DNA from: an uncultured Sutterella sp.
GTDB taxonomy: Bacteria > Pseudomonadota > Gammaproteobacteria > Burkholderiales > Burkholderiaceae_F
Direction: 5' to 3'
Assembly (NCBI GenBank): GCA_900546995.1
Contig: URFF01000021.1
Coordinates: 1 to 23,487 of the forward strand
Length of the DNA: 23,487 nucleotides
Shown here: piece by piece, positions 1 through 7,232 of the stretch
How positions within the stretch are numbered: position 1 is the first letter of the stretch
Layout of the letters: each line of letters opens with the position of its first letter
Program-made: the position numbers and the translations under genes
Notes under the pieces: model-generated
Databases searched by the model: none
What the model was told of the DNA's origin: nothing
Seen by the model: the letters and a program-made list of their open reading frames with translations, nothing else

Positions 1-163
1 GAACATATTCAATCATCTGTTGAAACCCAGGACGATCCGTATTTTTCCCAGAAACCTTGTCAGAAAAAACTTTCTCAATTCCTAATTTTTCGAATTGAGC
101 TAGTTGACGATCTAAATGTTGATCGGAACTACTAACACGGGCATAACCCACTTTTACAGTCAT
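1..163 (-). CDS. Serine recombinase (resolvase/invertase), N-terminal part, cut by window edge
   Basis: The 54 visible codons start at the ATG at 163 and read MTVKVGYARVSSSDQHLDRQ, continuing with a segment rich in KVSGKNTDRPGF-type residues. This is the opening of the resolvase/invertase catalytic domain: the serine in the YARVSS motif is the nucleophile, and the DRQ and SGK-R-GF stretches are typical of the family. Such enzymes carry out site-specific inversion or resolution by a four-strand serine mechanism. The gene lies 12 bases after the stop of the PD-(D/E)XK-like gene on the same strand, but I see no clear Shine-Dalgarno sequence. The C-terminal DNA-binding domain lies outside the window, so I cannot say whether the enzyme is intact or whether it is a resolvase, an invertase or a transposon component. 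Confidence 0.85.
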   Translation of the reverse strand, partial: MTVKVGYARVSSSDQHLDRQLAQFEKLGIEKVFSDKVSGKNTDRPGFQQMIEYV

Positions 164-175
164 AGTCAAAATTTT

Positions 176-1045
176 TTATTTTTTGTAAGCCATATGTATG
201 AGTTCTTTAACTAATTCTTGACCGTTTTCTGAGGTTTTAGTATCCATACGTAAACGATATCGTCCTTCTTTTGTATATATGGGCTCTTCAAATTCACTAT
301 TTTCGATGCGTTCATTGATGTCATCTGTCCTTTCCAACTTAATATCAACGTAAAAGTAATTGCGTCTAGGTCTAATCACTACAAAATTATTCGCTCTACC
401 TTCAACCCAAATCCCCAAATAAAATTTGGTGAAACTTAATTCAGCTCTGGGTTCGAATTCTTTGATCATTTCGATTACTTTATCTGCACAACGCAGAATA
501 TCTTTAGAGGATTGCTTTTCCCAGTAGGCTCTATCTGTTTGCTCAACGACCTGATCATCTTCATCCGACGCTGGTGTAGCAAGATCTAAAATCTTTGTAA
601 AAAGTAGACCCATGCTTCCATCGTGATTCTGAATAGCCGTCATTTTTAAAGCAATCAAGGGAATTGCAGAATTGAATAATGAAATGACGTTAAAGAAGCG
701 TGCAGTAATATCTTCCGCAACAATAACGGCCACATGATCATATTGCGGGTAACGTTTCCTTTCTACATCCCAATACTCAATGGTTCGAATGATATGTTTT
801 TCGTCCGTAGCCCCAAGTTGAACCTCAACTTCGTAGCGTGTTTCTTCATCTTGCAATAATAGGTCCAATCTTCCACCAGATGGTTGATTTCGTTCTTTAT
901 CCCTGGCGGTAACATTAGGACCTAATCCCAATAAATGTGGATTTTCATATAAAACTTGTTGTACCCATGATTCATTGATTTCAGTGTGATTTTTTAGGCT
1001 AATAGAACTCACTGGCGAAAAATTAATTGTCATCGGGGCAGTCAT
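176..1045 (-). CDS. PD-(D/E)XK-nuclease-like protein with a DUF5655-like C-terminus
   Basis: The 289-residue product starts at the ATG at 1045, which has GGAG six bases upstream; the frame is open to an ATG at 1060, but that one has no ribosome site. Residues 58-80 contain GRLDLLLQD followed by YEVEVQLG. The D61, E72/E74 and Q76 pattern resembles the core of PD-(D/E)XK-fold nucleases in the E-x-Q variant, with a predicted hydrophobic strand (HVAVIVAED) after it. Residues 200-285 (KFYLGIWVEG, NYFYVDIKL) resemble the C-terminal domain often labelled DUF5655. The family is usually annotated hypothetical and is common on mobile islands. Nuclease activity and any defence role are inference. It is island cargo beside a serine recombinase, transcribed after a 220-base gap that carries an inverted repeat. 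Confidence 0.6.
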   Translation of the reverse strand: MTAPMTINFSPVSSISLKNHTEINESWVQQVLYENPHLLGLGPNVTARDKERNQPSGGRLDLLLQDEETRYEVEVQLGATDEKHIIRTIEYWDVERKRYPQYDHVAVIVAEDITARFFNVISLFNSAIPLIALKMTAIQNHDGSMGLLFTKILDLATPASDEDDQVVEQTDRAYWEKQSSKDILRCADKVIEMIKEFEPRAELSFTKFYLGIWVEGRANNFVVIRPRRNYFYVDIKLERTDDINERIENSEFEEPIYTKEGRYRLRMDTKTSENGQELVKELIHMAYKK

Positions 1046-1265
1046 GATGTTCTCCATCATTAATTAATCAATCCATCCATTAAGGATTATCTTTAAACAG
1101 ATTTGTTCATATAATCAAGAATCATATTCCAAATGAACAATAAAAGGAAGCTTTCTCTTCGTTCGTATAGGGTGTACATCATGGATAAAATCAAGTTATC
1201 TAACTAGTCTTGTTATTAAATACCTCTTAGTGCGCCAAGTATTTACTGACGGTTCTTATCGTTTG
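1046..1265. promoter_or_regulatory. Intergenic region with inverted repeat TTGTTCAT / ATGAACAA
   Basis: An 8-bp inverted repeat (1103-1110 and 1133-1140, 22-base spacer) lies about 58-95 bases upstream of the nuclease-like gene. On the minus strand a TTGATT hexamer sits between the arms, and a TAAAGA hexamer follows 17 bases later, so the repeat would straddle a weak candidate promoter. This layout fits an operator. No matching regulator gene is identified and the promoter match is poor. Confidence 0.3.
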
Positions 1266-1712
1266 TCAAGAAGCTACATCATCTGTTTTACTTTCTTGCT
1301 CATCGATTAATTTCTGAATCAACTTTTCGCACTTAGAGAGAAGTGAATATTGACGTCTGATGATTACATATTGATTTTCAGAAAGCTCAATCAACATTCG
1401 TGCCCAAAGTGCCTCGTTTTTAAAATTACTCATACTGTATTTTTTATTCGTTTTATTGATTCGCAAATACTTTGAAGCAAAGTGTTGTTTTGCTTTTTTA
1501 GAATAAGGTATATTTCTATACCATTCGCACACAATAGAGCTTCCAACCAAGCGAACACGAGTTCCGATATAACAGTGGTCTGCCTTACTTTCTGACTTCA
1601 TCATTTCTTTATTGGCACTCCAGTACGCATCTGCAATTTGAAGTGCTCGCCTATACAGACGTATTTTTTCAGCTTTGATCAGCTGCAAGATTTCGTCATT
1701 AAACTTTTCCAT
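1266..1712 (-). CDS. MobI-like conjugative transfer protein
   Basis: The start is taken as the ATG at 1712, giving 148 residues. The open frame reaches back to a TTG at 1823, but that would run through the traD terminator hairpin. The product is basic. Residues 20-70 contain a helix with ADAYW followed by a strand-rich stretch, CYIGTRVRLVGSSIVCEWYR. This spacing and pattern match my memory of the MobI(A/C) family (about 150 residues), whose SXT member is an accessory factor for oriT processing. Its position just after a TraI-DUF4400-TraD operon supports that role. No catalytic motif is visible. The ribosome site is weak. Without a search the family assignment stays tentative; the alternative is an unrelated small basic island protein. 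Confidence 0.5.
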   Translation of the reverse strand: MEKFNDEILQLIKAEKIRLYRRALQIADAYWSANKEMMKSESKADHCYIGTRVRLVGSSIVCEWYRNIPYSKKAKQHFASKYLRINKTNKKYSMSNFKNEALWARMLIELSENQYVIIRRQYSLLSKCEKLIQKLIDEQESKTDDVAS

Positions 1713-1723
1713 ATTTCTATATT

Positions 1724-1750
1724 TATGGAATTTTTTCAAAATTTTCCATA
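1724..1750. promoter_or_regulatory. Candidate operator before the mobI-like gene
   Basis: A 7-bp perfect inverted repeat, TATGGAA (1724-1730) and TTCCATA (1744-1750), lies 12-38 bases upstream of the start at 1712. It is squeezed between that start and the traD terminator. It could be a repressor site or an RNA hairpin that masks the weak ribosome site. No regulator is assigned. Confidence 0.3.
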
Positions 1751-1760
1751 GAGATAATTT

Positions 1761-1793
1761 AAAAACCGCTGAATCACACACTGACTCAGCGGT
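1761..1793 (-). terminator. Intrinsic terminator of the alpA-traI-DUF4400-traD operon
   Basis: On the minus strand an 8-bp perfect stem (ACCGCTGA / TCAGCGGT; plus-strand arms 1765-1772 and 1786-1793) with a 13-base loop is followed directly by a run of T (1761-1764 and on). It begins 14 bases after the traD stop codon. It ends the transfer operon and separates it from the mobI-like gene. Confidence 0.85.
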
Positions 1794-1806
1794 AAGATCG
1801 TTTATC

Positions 1807-3549
1807 CTATTTCTCCCAGTCAATAATCGGGATTTTAACTTTTTGCAAATCCGAACCCGTCTTGACTACAGACTCCAGATCTGGCAAATCAGCAATAAGA
1901 TTTCCATCAAAGAAAGGGACCTCTATTTGCTTCATTTGCTTGCTCTGTCCATACCGCCGATCACCTTCCACAGAGGTTTGCACAGTATTTGAGTCCTGCG
2001 AGACATTAATACATACTCGTCCAAACGATTCTCCAAAATAGTCTTTGGTTATTGCATCGTTACAACGCAGCACAAAAACTGTACCGATATTGCCAAACAA
2101 TGAATTGGCAATATCTCTATTCCCAGCTCCAGCAACAAAATCGCTATAGGTTTGAGTTGCAAGAAACATCATCAACCCGGCAGATCGCCCTTTGTTAAGC
2201 AATGTAACCAAAGTCTCACCCGCCAATTCAGATGCCTCATCAACAAAAACCGCAATTTTGGATTCTTTCTCTTGTTTGTCGCGACTGCTTTGCTTCAATC
2301 CTGCAAGTAGCGCAACATTCCCAAGCACGAGCTGTCCAACAGCTCTACCAACTTGTTTGTCGGACAAACTATCCAAACAGATATAAAAAACCACTTGGTG
2401 CTGAAGAATTTCATTCAAATACGCAACTTTCTTGCTGTTTCCAATGACTGGAGATAAAAGCCCTCTCAATGTTCCAGATGAAAGTAGCGCCAAAAGCGGT
2501 CTTAGCGATGCCGTGATCTTTTCAGTGAATTCATTATCACGTCGAACGTAACTAATTAAGCTATCAAAACCATCAATACCTCCAGGACACTTCTCTCTTA
2601 CCTTCGCAATAAAGAAATCACGTTGCTTTACGCCCTTCAGTCCACCGCCCTCATCCAGAATCTTTTCATAGTTGAAGCTGGACAACCTATTTTGAAGAGT
2701 CCTACGACAAACTTCCGTCACAAATGCATTCAAGTTCGATTCTGTAAAGATCTCACTCAAACGGCTAATTGTTGGTTTCTCGCCTAATAAAATTAAACCA
2801 GAACAAAGCCCAAAAACCGCTTCCCATGCAAATTTAGCAAACACTTTTTCAGAGCTCTCTTCAAAGAGTTGTGCAGTAATTAAAGTCGCTAACTTAGCTG
2901 GCTCCACCGTTGTACCCAATAAATCAAGACAGACAGAATTTTCTTCATCAGAAGGATTGAAATAATAGAAGGGACATCCTGCATCTTTCGCAGCCTGCTT
3001 AGCTGCGGCAATAGCTGCAGGATCTCCTTTAGGATCAATAGTGATTGAAGAATGCCCAGATAAAATTTGTTGGACATTTAACATGGTAAAACATGTCGAT
3101 TTTCCCGACCCTGTAGTACCAATAACAGCACAATGCATGCTAAAAGAATCAGTAGGTACCAAAACCTCACCACTATTTCCTGTAATAGCGTGAATATAAG
3201 GTTTCCCTCGTTTATCCTCTGGCATTTTTTGACCTTTAGCTAAAAAGGCCAAACGTGCACTATCAATACTCCATTGCCCACCATAACCAATCAGTGTGTT
3301 ACCTGCTTTCGCATTATCTGCCAGTCTTGAGTATGGCACATGGACTACCACACTGTGATTAGCGGATTTCCAGAAACGCCATTTCTGGAAAACTTTGTAC
3401 ATTTTCCAGAATGAGTACCCCAAAATGGGTAACGATACATAAAGAAGAGGAAGGCCCGCGATTGCCCATGCACCAATCATCAAAAAAGATAGTGCAAGAG
3501 CAATCACTGCTTGCAACATATCTAGACCGTAATTATCAAAGTTCTTCAT
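1807..3549 (-). CDS. traD: TraD-type type IV coupling protein (SXT/PFGI-1 class)
   Basis: This 580-residue inner-membrane ATPase links the relaxosome to a type IV secretion channel and pumps DNA. I see two N-terminal membrane segments (about residues 13-32 and 33-48), a Walker A motif GTTGSGKST at 144-152, an IDPKGD motif at 171-176, and a Walker B motif KIAVFVDEASEL at 431-442 followed by the ATQ-containing sensor stretch. These are the marks of VirD4/TraD/TraG coupling proteins. The start at 3549 was chosen because AGGAG lies six bases upstream; an upstream frame adds 42 unlikely residues that overlap the membrane protein. Its ATG overlaps the stop of the preceding gene (TAATG), so the two are translationally coupled. 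It appears intact. Confidence 0.93.
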   Translation of the reverse strand: MKNFDNYGLDMLQAVIALALSFLMIGAWAIAGLPLLYVSLPILGYSFWKMYKVFQKWRFWKSANHSVVVHVPYSRLADNAKAGNTLIGYGGQWSIDSARLAFLAKGQKMPEDKRGKPYIHAITGNSGEVLVPTDSFSMHCAVIGTTGSGKSTCFTMLNVQQILSGHSSITIDPKGDPAAIAAAKQAAKDAGCPFYYFNPSDEENSVCLDLLGTTVEPAKLATLITAQLFEESSEKVFAKFAWEAVFGLCSGLILLGEKPTISRLSEIFTESNLNAFVTEVCRRTLQNRLSSFNYEKILDEGGGLKGVKQRDFFIAKVREKCPGGIDGFDSLISYVRRDNEFTEKITASLRPLLALLSSGTLRGLLSPVIGNSKKVAYLNEILQHQVVFYICLDSLSDKQVGRAVGQLVLGNVALLAGLKQSSRDKQEKESKIAVFVDEASELAGETLVTLLNKGRSAGLMMFLATQTYSDFVAGAGNRDIANSLFGNIGTVFVLRCNDAITKDYFGESFGRVCINVSQDSNTVQTSVEGDRRYGQSKQMKQIEVPFFDGNLIADLPDLESVVKTGSDLQKVKIPIIDWEK

Positions 3550-4115
3550 TAGAGACTCCTGTAAGACAGAGTTAATAGACACAGCACACAAACCAACATC
3601 GCCATGAAAGTCATCCAAACAATGGCAAATGGGTTTGGTACTACACAAAAAATCATTCCCCAAAAAACCAACCAACCTATTGACAGTTTTGAGACCATTT
3701 GGATTAGTGGGTTGTAGGTTGAACTGTTATATGATCGAGTGATTACCATCCCTACTAGCAACAACAAAAACATAAGAAAAAAAACGGTATAAATGCAGAT
3801 GGCAATCGTTACTCGAAAGCAGACCCAGTCACAAAAATATTTAAATTGAACTCCCCTATATGGCAGGTAGCCAAAGAGATCTAACAAGCAATCTCGTATT
3901 AAAAAATACGGCTCTCTGAGAACTTCAAAATCCTCGACAAACGACATAGATACAGTGACAAGCCAGTTGTCCCGTCGTAACCCCAATAAATTGAGATCGT
4001 TTTTAAAAAAAATCTCAAAGCTAATAGGAGTTGTAATTTCGTGACATAAAACCACGATTACCGCACTAAAAAACATAAGTACGATCAAATCGATAACAAA
4101 ATTTTTATTTTTCAT
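3549..4115 (-). CDS. DUF4400-like integrating conjugative element membrane protein
   Basis: The 188-residue product has one N-terminal membrane segment (about residues 6-26), an exported stretch of roughly 75 residues, a long hydrophobic segment around 100-125, and two or three more near the C-terminus (about 140-185). This topology, and its position between a MOBH relaxase and TraD, match DUF4400 proteins of SXT- and PFGI-type elements. Their role is not well defined; they are thought to assist the coupling protein or relaxosome at the membrane. The ATG at 4115 follows GGAG by seven bases and overlaps the 3' end of traI by 11 bases. The sequence itself is poorly conserved, so topology and context carry most of the weight. 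Confidence 0.65.
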   Translation of the reverse strand: MKNKNFVIDLIVLMFFSAVIVVLCHEITTPISFEIFFKNDLNLLGLRRDNWLVTVSMSFVEDFEVLREPYFLIRDCLLDLFGYLPYRGVQFKYFCDWVCFRVTIAICIYTVFFLMFLLLLVGMVITRSYNSSTYNPLIQMVSKLSIGWLVFWGMIFCVVPNPFAIVWMTFMAMLVCVLCLLTLSYRSL

Positions 4116-5136
4116 TTTGACGCTCCAAAAAAATCTGATCCCCAATAATTTTCAAAACGGGTTCTTTCTGCGGCCCTTTTAATAGAGCTACCAAGAAGGG
4201 CTTTTTGAATATTGGGTTTAAATAACAAATTCGATCTAAGCAGGTTGTTTGGGTTACATAAAATTTGTCTGTAACAATTACCTTTCCGTCAATGAGATTT
4301 CCGCTACCTTGACGAATTTGAGCCTTTAATAATTCGATAACTGCCTCTGAATCATCAGGAATCATTGACGACGAACCATGCTCAATGCCTGAATCTCTAG
4401 TAATGTATTTTTCAGAAGCCTCTTTCCCGATTTGGTTGATGAGATAGGCTTTTTTAGATTTAAGATTTTCCGAAACGCTCAGCGAGTCTGCTTCTGATAC
4501 CACTTCCCGAATAACTGATTGACAATCCTGCCCCGATAACGCCAGGAAAATCTCATATTGAATATTGGGATCAATACTCCAAAGTCGCTCCCATACGACA
4601 GGAGGTACGAGTTGAACGAACAACAACCCAGAGAAGACCTCATGGATCTTATGTTTACGGTTTATACGCCATGAATAACCCCATTCACCGTACTTCTCTA
4701 CAAAATTTTCTAAAGAAGAAAGAATCGGATTCCATTTCATTGAATTACCGGCATGAACAGTTACGTCAGCCAATACTTTTCCGAAGTCGTGACCGAAACC
4801 TGTCAGACAACAGGCAAAATAATTAGCCGCTTGTATCCGTAACTGTTTATTGGCATTCATGGAAGAAGTCACAAATACCTTACGAAGAGCGATTTTCAAG
4901 CTGAAATCCGCTACTTCAATTGAATGTTGGAGCAGACCGCACAAATCTGCGTGATGATGATTTTCCGAGGCCGGAAGAGGACCTACAAATCCAATTCCAG
5001 TATTTACTATCTGAATGAAGGCTTTTGCCCATTCTTCATCAAACTCTTTCAAATCACTTATGACACTGATGTAATGAGAGTTTGATTGCACGTCTTTTCT
5101 CAAGCCATCAAACAAAGCTCTTTTCTTTTCATTCAT
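4105..5136 (-). CDS. traI: MOBH-family relaxase TraI (TraI_2 domain), short form
   Basis: The 343-residue protein has the MOBH/TraI_2 signature: P-ASENHHHADLCGLLQHSIEVA (HHH at 60-62, H71) and an HD-type metal motif GHDFGK (H116-D117), then W135-NP and R160-K-H-KIHEV downstream. In SXT- and PFGI-type elements such proteins nick oriT and lead the strand into the TraD channel. Known members are commonly 600-700 residues with a C-terminal TraI_2_C winged-helix region, so this one is about half length. The stop is clean and overlaps the next gene, so I see no sign of a frameshift. Residues 280-343 may be a reduced C-terminal domain. It starts 15 bases after the AlpA-like gene, with GGGGACAGG as ribosome site, and is the second gene of the operon. 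Confidence 0.8.
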   Translation of the reverse strand: MNEKKRALFDGLRKDVQSNSHYISVISDLKEFDEEWAKAFIQIVNTGIGFVGPLPASENHHHADLCGLLQHSIEVADFSLKIALRKVFVTSSMNANKQLRIQAANYFACCLTGFGHDFGKVLADVTVHAGNSMKWNPILSSLENFVEKYGEWGYSWRINRKHKIHEVFSGLLFVQLVPPVVWERLWSIDPNIQYEIFLALSGQDCQSVIREVVSEADSLSVSENLKSKKAYLINQIGKEASEKYITRDSGIEHGSSSMIPDDSEAVIELLKAQIRQGSGNLIDGKVIVTDKFYVTQTTCLDRICYLNPIFKKPFLVALLKGPQKEPVLKIIGDQIFLERQNEK

Positions 5137-5151
5137 TAGCCTGTCCCCAAT

Positions 5152-5427
5152 TTAAGATTCAGGTCGTGATTTAAGCCAAGCGGCTATGTCAGTAGATAGC
5201 CAAGCCAATTTCCTTTCGGTTTGCCGAAAGGGAGGCTTTATGTTGTTTTCACGAATTAAGCGCCGTAGCGTTGAAAGCGATAGACCTAAGACCTTTAGGA
5301 CTTCATCCGTACCAAAGACATACGGAACGATCATCCAATCTGCTGGGATGCTGACGCTTTCAAGCTTCTTTTTTCGCTCAGCAGCACTCAGCGTATGTGA
5401 GCGGGTAGATCTTTTTTTGTGAAGCAC
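5152..5427 (-). CDS. AlpA/MerR-like winged-helix regulator or excisionase
   Basis: The 91-residue protein has a basic N-terminus (KKRSTRS) and a helix-turn-helix at about residues 38-85: FGTDEVLKVLGLSLSTLRRLIRENNIKPPFR, then LAWLSTDIAAWLKSR. This is the AlpA/excisionase layout, ending in the 'W-S-dI-aWl' wing. AlpA-type proteins activate or direct excision of P4-like elements. GTG start: AAAGGGA lies about seven bases upstream. It is the first gene of the transfer operon, 15 bases before traI, so it could tie excision to mobilization and may regulate itself through the repeats upstream. It contains one extra N-terminal 30-residue arm compared with the shortest AlpA proteins. Confidence 0.75.
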   Translation of the reverse strand: MLHKKRSTRSHTLSAAERKKKLESVSIPADWMIVPYVFGTDEVLKVLGLSLSTLRRLIRENNIKPPFRQTERKLAWLSTDIAAWLKSRPES

Positions 5428-5470
5428 GGTTTTTCCCTTTAATTTTTTGTACTGGGACTATCATCGCAGA

Positions 5471-5565
5471 TGACCTAAAAGGAAAAACTCGCTTTACGAC
5501 TTAAAAAAAGTGTCTAATTTGGATTTTTTGGGGATTACTTAAGAAAATTGACGAAATTTAGGTCA
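5471..5565. promoter_or_regulatory. Paired inverted sites TGACCTAAA ... TTTAGGTCA upstream of the alpA-like gene
   Basis: TGACCTAAA (5471-5479) and its exact reverse complement TTTAGGTCA (5557-5565) are 77 bases apart. The second copy overlaps GGTCACATGACC (5561-5572), itself a palindrome with a two-base centre, so three TGACC half-sites occur. All lie within 150 bases upstream of the start at 5427. This arrangement suggests binding and looping by a dimeric regulator, perhaps the AlpA-like protein. Confidence 0.4.
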
Positions 5566-5725
5566 CATGACCGCCCATAACTGAATCCAGAATTTAATTT
5601 CATCAAATTGGCAGAAAATAATGAAAAATTTGGAAAGGCAAATTAATTTAACTTATTGAATTTAAATACTTTCACTGATATTTAGTGTTCTTTGATCAGA
5701 CGACTCCACATACTCTAGGGGTTTA

Positions 5726-5751
5726 AAAAACTTTTGCCGGCAAAAGTTTTT
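5726..5751. terminator. 26-bp perfect palindrome downstream of integrase, bidirectional terminator-like
   Basis: Bases 5726-5751 equal their own reverse complement: an A5-C-T4-G-CCGG-C-A4-G-T5 pattern. As RNA it folds into an 11-bp stem with a CCGG loop and has T-runs on both strands. GGGG (5718-5721) and CCCC (5755-5758) extend the symmetry after small bulges. It lies about 45-70 bases beyond the integrase stop, where a terminator is expected. A protein-binding role, such as an oriT or excision site, remains possible. Confidence 0.55.
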
Positions 5752-5758
5752 GCTCCCC

Positions 5759-5777
5759 ATGCTTCGTCATGAAGCAT
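5759..5777 (-). terminator. Hairpin just after the integrase stop
   Basis: ATGCTTC (5759-5765) and GAAGCAT (5771-5777) form a 7-bp stem with a five-base loop 17 bases beyond the integrase stop codon. It lacks its own T-run, so it probably acts with the palindrome at 5726-5751 or stabilises the 3' end of the integrase mRNA. Confidence 0.35.
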
Positions 5778-5793
5778 TTCGCACTATGACTCT

Positions 5794-7212
5794 TTACTTT
5801 AACTTAGTCTTTGAAAAACAATAACTTGCCCATGCCTGCATCATATCTCGTCGCTCTTCCACAAAATCGCTCCTCTGATAAGCACGTCTAACAGATGACT
5901 CTTCAATATGTGCAAGCGCTTTATCAACATAAATGCTTGAATACCCCTGGCTCACACACCAATCTTGAAATGTCGACCTAAACCCATGAGTTGTAGCGAT
6001 TTTGTTTGGCTGATCAGGATCAAAATACCCTTCATTACCTTGTGCTATCGACTTTTTGTGTAGTTGCCTTATTAGTTTACGAATTGAGTACGACTTATGC
6101 GGGCGTTGAGAATTATCAAATTTTGGAACAACAAAAGACTTTTCAGTTAATTTTATCCCACGCATTAGCCAAAACTCTCTTATGGCTTTCAGAATATCTA
6201 TTGTTTGATTTGCTAACGGAATACGTAACGGCCGAACCAAATTATTACGGCTTTGCGTAACTTTCATGCATTCTGGTTGGATTGTCCATATTTTTCTATC
6301 AAAATCGACATCAGCCCATGTTGAAAACCTAGAGGCTGTAACCCCCACCAAGGGTTGATCGTAATCGAGAAAATTCCCAACTCTTTGAGCAGTTAATAAA
6401 ACCAGCAGTGTCGCATACATTGTAATAGTTTCATAATCTGTCGCATGTTTTCGAACAAGATCGGCTACAAATCGAGGAACATCGTCAATATTAAGTCGAG
6501 GATAGTTTTTCCGTATGCTGTTACATGGAACTAATGACGCATTGATTAAACCCCAGTCTAGATGCAATTCATCCGCATCAATATATCCAGAAGCTACAAA
6601 CCACTTCATCATGAGCGATAACTCTGATTTTGTTTTCTTTCTTGTTGTCTCACTATGTGTGATCCCAGAGAGAGCGCGAATAACGTGACTATTTTTAACG
6701 GCTTTAGGTTCTAAATCACCTAAAACTTCGCTTAAATAGCTTTCATAAAGATTTTGCATTCGATGTACGGCTTTAACCGGTGTTTTGTTTGTTCCTGCTT
6801 CTTTAAGACTATTCAAACGATAAATAAAATAGTCCGAAACTAATGAATCAATTGTCTTCCTATGAATGAGCTTTGGGGGCTGTTCTTTTTCCCTAACTGG
6901 AGAAACAACAGATTCAGTCCGTCCTGCAATAATTGCCTCACGAATTTCTCTACAAATTTCCTTTGCCTGTTGCAATGAAACGCAAGGATATCGCCCTAAT
7001 GTTTTATGGTAACGACGTCCTTGCCTCATAAAATTGAAATGCCAATATCTTGTTGAATGCTCAATAGTTAAACCATTTTCCCCCGCAATACGCTTACTCT
7101 TCTCTCTCCACTCCTGAGATAAAAAACGTTGTAATTGACTCTCCGAGATAATCAAATCAATGGGGTTACCACGTTGACTAACAAATCTGGGTAATTGCCT
7201 ATTTCTTTCCAT
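5794..7212 (-). CDS. P4-type tyrosine integrase
   Basis: The 472-residue enzyme integrates and excises the island by strand exchange through a 3'-phosphotyrosine. It shows an N-terminal arm-binding region, including the YHKTLGRYPCVSLQQAKE motif of P4-like integrases (residues 68-85). In the C-terminal catalytic domain the tetrad is visible: R277 in LTAQRVG, K317, H409-x-x-R412 in HGFRSTFQDW, H435 in LAHIEE, and the nucleophile Y445 in RRAYQRSD. The closing ERRDMMQAWASY is typical. The ATG at 7212 is preferred; a frame extending to a TTG at 7293 would run through the repeats upstream. The gene reads away from the tRNA-Leu whose 3' end lies about 180 bases upstream, the classic layout for tRNA-targeting islands. 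Confidence 0.95.
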   Translation of the reverse strand: MERNRQLPRFVSQRGNPIDLIISESQLQRFLSQEWREKSKRIAGENGLTIEHSTRYWHFNFMRQGRRYHKTLGRYPCVSLQQAKEICREIREAIIAGRTESVVSPVREKEQPPKLIHRKTIDSLVSDYFIYRLNSLKEAGTNKTPVKAVHRMQNLYESYLSEVLGDLEPKAVKNSHVIRALSGITHSETTRKKTKSELSLMMKWFVASGYIDADELHLDWGLINASLVPCNSIRKNYPRLNIDDVPRFVADLVRKHATDYETITMYATLLVLLTAQRVGNFLDYDQPLVGVTASRFSTWADVDFDRKIWTIQPECMKVTQSRNNLVRPLRIPLANQTIDILKAIREFWLMRGIKLTEKSFVVPKFDNSQRPHKSYSIRKLIRQLHKKSIAQGNEGYFDPDQPNKIATTHGFRSTFQDWCVSQGYSSIYVDKALAHIEESSVRRAYQRSDFVEERRDMMQAWASYCFSKTKLK

Positions 7213-7232
7213 AGCATCTCTCTGAAAGCTAT

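Larger units (their letters stand above)
5428..5793. other. Intergenic regulatory region between alpA-like gene and integrase
   Basis: These 366 bases have no credible ORF and are strongly A+T-rich. They hold the leader of the alpA-traI operon (right-to-left) and the 3' end of the integrase transcript. Visible elements are the TGACCTAAA / TTTAGGTCA repeat pair, an adjacent small GGTCA-CA-TGACC palindrome at 5561-5572, a 26-bp palindrome and a second hairpin, listed separately. An origin of transfer would fit here, but I see no recognised nic consensus. Confidence 0.5.

Noticed and set aside
1713..1823. N-terminal extension of the MobI-like gene from a TTG at 1823
   Set aside because: It would run through the traD terminator hairpin and has no family similarity or ribosome site.
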